DNA from: Acidobacteriota bacterium
GTDB taxonomy: Bacteria; Acidobacteriota; Vicinamibacteria; Vicinamibacterales; UBA2999
Direction: 5' to 3'
Length of the DNA stretch: 45,202 bases
Assembly (NCBI GenBank): GCA_016192845.1
Contig: JACPTI010000049.1
Coordinates: 1 to 45,202, forward strand
The notes beneath the pieces were generated by a model. That model was not told the origin of the DNA, searched no databases, and was given only the letters and a program-made list of their open reading frames with translations. Below are positions 42,933 to 45,202 of this stretch, one piece after another; position 1 is the stretch's first letter, and each line of letters begins with the position of its first letter. Position numbers and translations under genes: made by a program.

Positions 42933-43578
42933 CGCACTTCCGGCGGCTCTCGCGGCCCAGGGCGCAGTGCGCCCCGGGGGGGACCGCACGACGCCCGAGG
43001 CGCTCGCCCGGGCGCTCCAGCAGCGCTACCAGGGGATTCGGGACTTCTCGGCCGACTTCGTCCACACCTATCGCGGCGGCGTGCTCCGCACGCAGACGAC
43101 CGAACGCGGCACGGTGGCGATCAAGAAGCCCGGACTGATGCGCTGGGTATACACCTCCCCGGAGAGGAAGGAGTTCGTCTCCGACGGCCGCCAGGTCTAC
43201 TCGTATATCCCCGCCGATCGCCAAGTGATCGTCGCGCCTCTGCCGGCCCAAGACGAGGCGACCACGCCGGCACTCTTTCTGGCGGGCAAAGGCGATATTG
43301 TCCGGGATTTCACGGCCACAGCGGCCGAAACGCCCGTTCCGGGCACCACGGCTCTGAAGCTGACTCCGCGGCGCGAGGAGCCCGAATACGAGTACCTGAT
43401 CGTCGCGCTTGAGCCGGCCACGCTGCGGATCCGCGGCCTGACCACGCGCGACCGCCAGGGGGGCGACTCCACGCTGACCTTCTCGAACCTGAAGGAAAAT
43501 CGGGGAATATCCGATAACGAGTTTGCGTTCCGGATCCCCCGTGGCGTCGACGTCATCACCGATGGCTCGCGCAAGTAA
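42898..43578 (+). CDS. lolA: LolA-family periplasmic lipoprotein carrier
   Basis: A 226-residue exported protein; the signal peptide ends ALAAQG. The LolA half-barrel is seen in LQQRYQGIRDFSADFVHTYR, KKPGLMRWVYTSPERKEFVS, DGRQVYSYIPADRQVIVAPL and the late LTFSNLKENRGISDNEFAFR. LolA carries lipoproteins from LolCDE to LolB across the periplasm. It fits the many lipoproteins in this window. It overlaps both neighbours (35 bp with the DUF2723 gene and 17 bp with the secretin gene), so all are in one operon. Confidence 0.88.
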   Translation: MVRTAILALLLSALPAALAAQGAVRPGGDRTTPEALARALQQRYQGIRDFSADFVHTYRGGVLRTQTTERGTVAIKKPGLMRWVYTSPERKEFVSDGRQVYSYIPADRQVIVAPLPAQDEATTPALFLAGKGDIVRDFTATAAETPVPGTTALKLTPRREEPEYEYLIVALEPATLRIRGLTTRDRQGGDSTLTFSNLKENRGISDNEFAFRIPRGVDVITDGSRK

Positions 43579-45202
43579 CCGTCTCGTCCCGCTGCTCCTC
43601 CTGGCCATCACGATCGCCGGTTGCGCGACGACCGGCGCCGTGCGCGCCGGCCGCCAGGCGGAGCTGGCCCAGGACTTCGACCGGGCCGTCATTGAGTACA
43701 CGCGCGCGCTCCAGGCCGATCCCGACGACCGCGACGCGCGGCAGGGGCTCGAGCGGGCGCGGCTGCGCGCGGCGCAGGATCACTACACGCGCGGCCGCCG
43801 GCACCACGCCGGAGGGCGGCTGGAAGAGGCGCTCGTCGAGCTGCAGACCGCCGCCGAGCTCAACCCGAGCGATCCCACCACCAACGAGCTGCTCGACAAG
43901 GTGCGGGCCGAGCTCCGCGCGAAGGTGGCGGTGGCCCGCGAAGGGAAGACCGAGCTCGAGACGCTCATCGAGCGCTCGCGCACGCTGCAGCCGCCCGGAC
44001 TCGAGCTCCCGGCCGATGTGCGCCTGCCGGCCTCGCTGAGCTTCCGCGACGCGAGCAGCCGCGACGTCTACATCGCGCTCGCCCGCTTCGCCAACGTGAA
44101 CATCGTCTTCGATCCGCAGTTCCGCGATCAGCCGGTGACGATCGACCTGCGCAACGCGACGTTCGAGGAGGCGCTGTCTGCTCTCTCCACGGCGACGCGC
44201 AATTTCTACCGCGTCACCGCCCAGCGCACGATCACGGTCATCCCCGACACTCCGGCGAAGCGAACCGAGTACGAAGAGGAGATCGTCCGCACCTTCTACC
44301 TGAGCAACGCGGACGTCAAGGAGACGCTCGACCTGCTGCGGATCGTCATCGACAACCGCCGGCTCGCGCCGATTACCGCGACCAACGCCCTGTCGATCAA
44401 GGACACGCCGGAGCGCGTCGCCGCCGCCGGCCGGCTCATCGCCGCGATCGACAAGGCGCGGCCCGAGGTGATCATCGACGTCGAGCTGCTCGAGATCGAC
44501 CGCACGCGCCTGCGCGAGTACGGCCTGCAGATTGCTTCATCGGGCGCCGCCGGGACGAGCGGCGCCGCCGACGCCAATCGTGACGAGCTGACGCTCCGCG
44601 ACGTCCGGAGCCTCTCGCAAGCGGACATCTTCATGACGAACCTGCCGGCGCTCTTCTACCGGTTGCTGAAGTCCGACAGCAACACCCGGACGCTGGCCAA
44701 CCCGCAGCTGCGCACCTCGGAAGGGATGACGGCGTCGGCGAGGTTCGGCGAGCGCGTCCCGGTCCCGGTGACGACGTTTGCGCCGATCGCGACCGGCGGC
44801 GTCGCGCAGCAGCCGATCACGTCGTTCAACTACGAGAACATCGGCGTCAACATCGACATCATGCCGCGCACGCACCACGACGACGAGGTGTCGCTGGCGC
44901 TGAAGATCCTCGTCAGCAGCATTTCGGGGACCGGGTTCGGCGGGCTGCCGACCTTCGGCAATCGGGAGATCAGCACCGTCATCCGCCTGCGCGATGGCGA
45001 GACGAACCTGCTGGCAGGCCTGATTCGCGATGACGAGCGGAACGTCGCGGCGGGGGTTCCAGGGCTGAGCGACCTGCCGGTCGTCGGGCGACTCTTTGCC
45101 CACAACCGCCGGGAGACGCAGGAAACCGACATCGTCCTGACGCTGACGCCGCGGATCGTCCGCGTGCTCGATCTGTCGGAAGAAGACCTGCGGCCGTTCC
45201 GC
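43562..45202 (+). CDS. Secretin/GspD-like lipoprotein, cut by the window edge
   Basis: ATG 43562 opens MARASNRLVPLLLLAITIAG then C21 (lipobox), so it is a lipoprotein. Residues ~25-115 form TPR repeats (AELAQDFDRAVIEYTRALQA, LEEALVELQTAAELNPSDPT). A secretin N0-type domain (LSFRDASSRDVYIALARFAN, VTIDLRNATFEEALSAL) and N1 domain (TFYLSNADVKETLDLLRIVI) follow. The secretin core has VIIDVELLEIDRTRLREYGL, ANPQLRTSEGM, GVNIDIMPRTH and VPGLSDLPVVGRLFAHNRRE, then TDIVLTLTPRIVR. 547 codons are visible with no stop before the end. It is related to type II/IV secretins but carries a TPR module not found in GspD of model species. It is separate from pilQ at 24310-26559. Confidence 0.9.
   Translation, partial: MARASNRLVPLLLLAITIAGCATTGAVRAGRQAELAQDFDRAVIEYTRALQADPDDRDARQGLERARLRAAQDHYTRGRRHHAGGRLEEALVELQTAAELNPSDPTTNELLDKVRAELRAKVAVAREGKTELETLIERSRTLQPPGLELPADVRLPASLSFRDASSRDVYIALARFANVNIVFDPQFRDQPVTIDLRNATFEEALSALSTATRNFYRVTAQRTITVIPDTPAKRTEYEEEIVRTFYLSNADVKETLDLLRIVIDNRRLAPITATNALSIKDTPERVAAAGRLIAAIDKARPEVIIDVELLEIDRTRLREYGLQIASSGAAGTSGAADANRDELTLRDVRSLSQADIFMTNLPALFYRLLKSDSNTRTLANPQLRTSEGMTASARFGERVPVPVTTFAPIATGGVAQQPITSFNYENIGVNIDIMPRTHHDDEVSLALKILVSSISGTGFGGLPTFGNREISTVIRLRDGETNLLAGLIRDDERNVAAGVPGLSDLPVVGRLFAHNRRETQETDIVLTLTPRIVRVLDLSEEDLRPFR

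Overview
The window is GC-rich chromosomal DNA from a Gram-negative bacterium: it encodes apolipoprotein N-acyltransferase, LolA, secretins, lipoprotein signal peptides and an outer-membrane barrel. Gene content, the type IV pilus locus followed by PKD-domain and small lipoprotein genes, and the many dispersed intergenic repeats suggest an Acidobacteriota member, perhaps class Vicinamibacteria. That placement is inference; the window holds no rRNA or other marker that settles it.

Left part (1-11.4 kb) is accessory. It has a metal-type MerR regulator, lnt, a TlpA-like thioredoxin and a truncated sialidase-like lipoprotein gene closed by a complete IS1634-type insertion sequence (3619-5566). 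A co-oriented plus-strand series follows: AraC-type regulator, a response regulator whose receiver has lost its phosphorylation residues, a PilZ protein, an outer-membrane barrel, a Tat-exported two-domain multicopper oxidase, a NirK-like copper protein and the stub of an exported CarboxypepD_reg/TonB-receptor-like protein. This copper-enzyme/regulator group is the most distinctive accessory unit.

The middle (11.4-21 kb) is mostly housekeeping: coaE-folD, two APC permeases, an MNT/HEPN toxin-antitoxin-like pair, accB-accC-thiE and an M24 peptidase. From 21 to 29.9 kb, all on the minus strand, lies pilM-N-O-P-Q followed by a frameshifted lipoprotein gene, a PKD-domain lipoprotein and a TPR protein. 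A DUF6883/DUF4926 gene pair has been inserted beside the TPR gene, between two copies of its first ~29 codons.

The right part (30-45.2 kb) has a translation/cell-growth series on the plus strand (rplM-rpsI-rpsB-tsf-pyrH-frr), pfkA on the minus strand, tRNA-Ala(CGC), a 1206-residue hybrid histidine kinase, a PHP protein with a decayed PolX-like half, a DUF2723 membrane protein, lolA and a secretin/GspD-like lipoprotein running off the right edge.

A recurring theme is dispersed repeats: at least ten intergenic or intragenic elements of several sequence families. Several supply the stop codon or last residues of neighbouring genes (coaE, folD, pyrH, TPR gene), and three or more sit inside coding sequence (pilQ, the DUF2723 gene, the N-terminus of the pil-locus lipoprotein).
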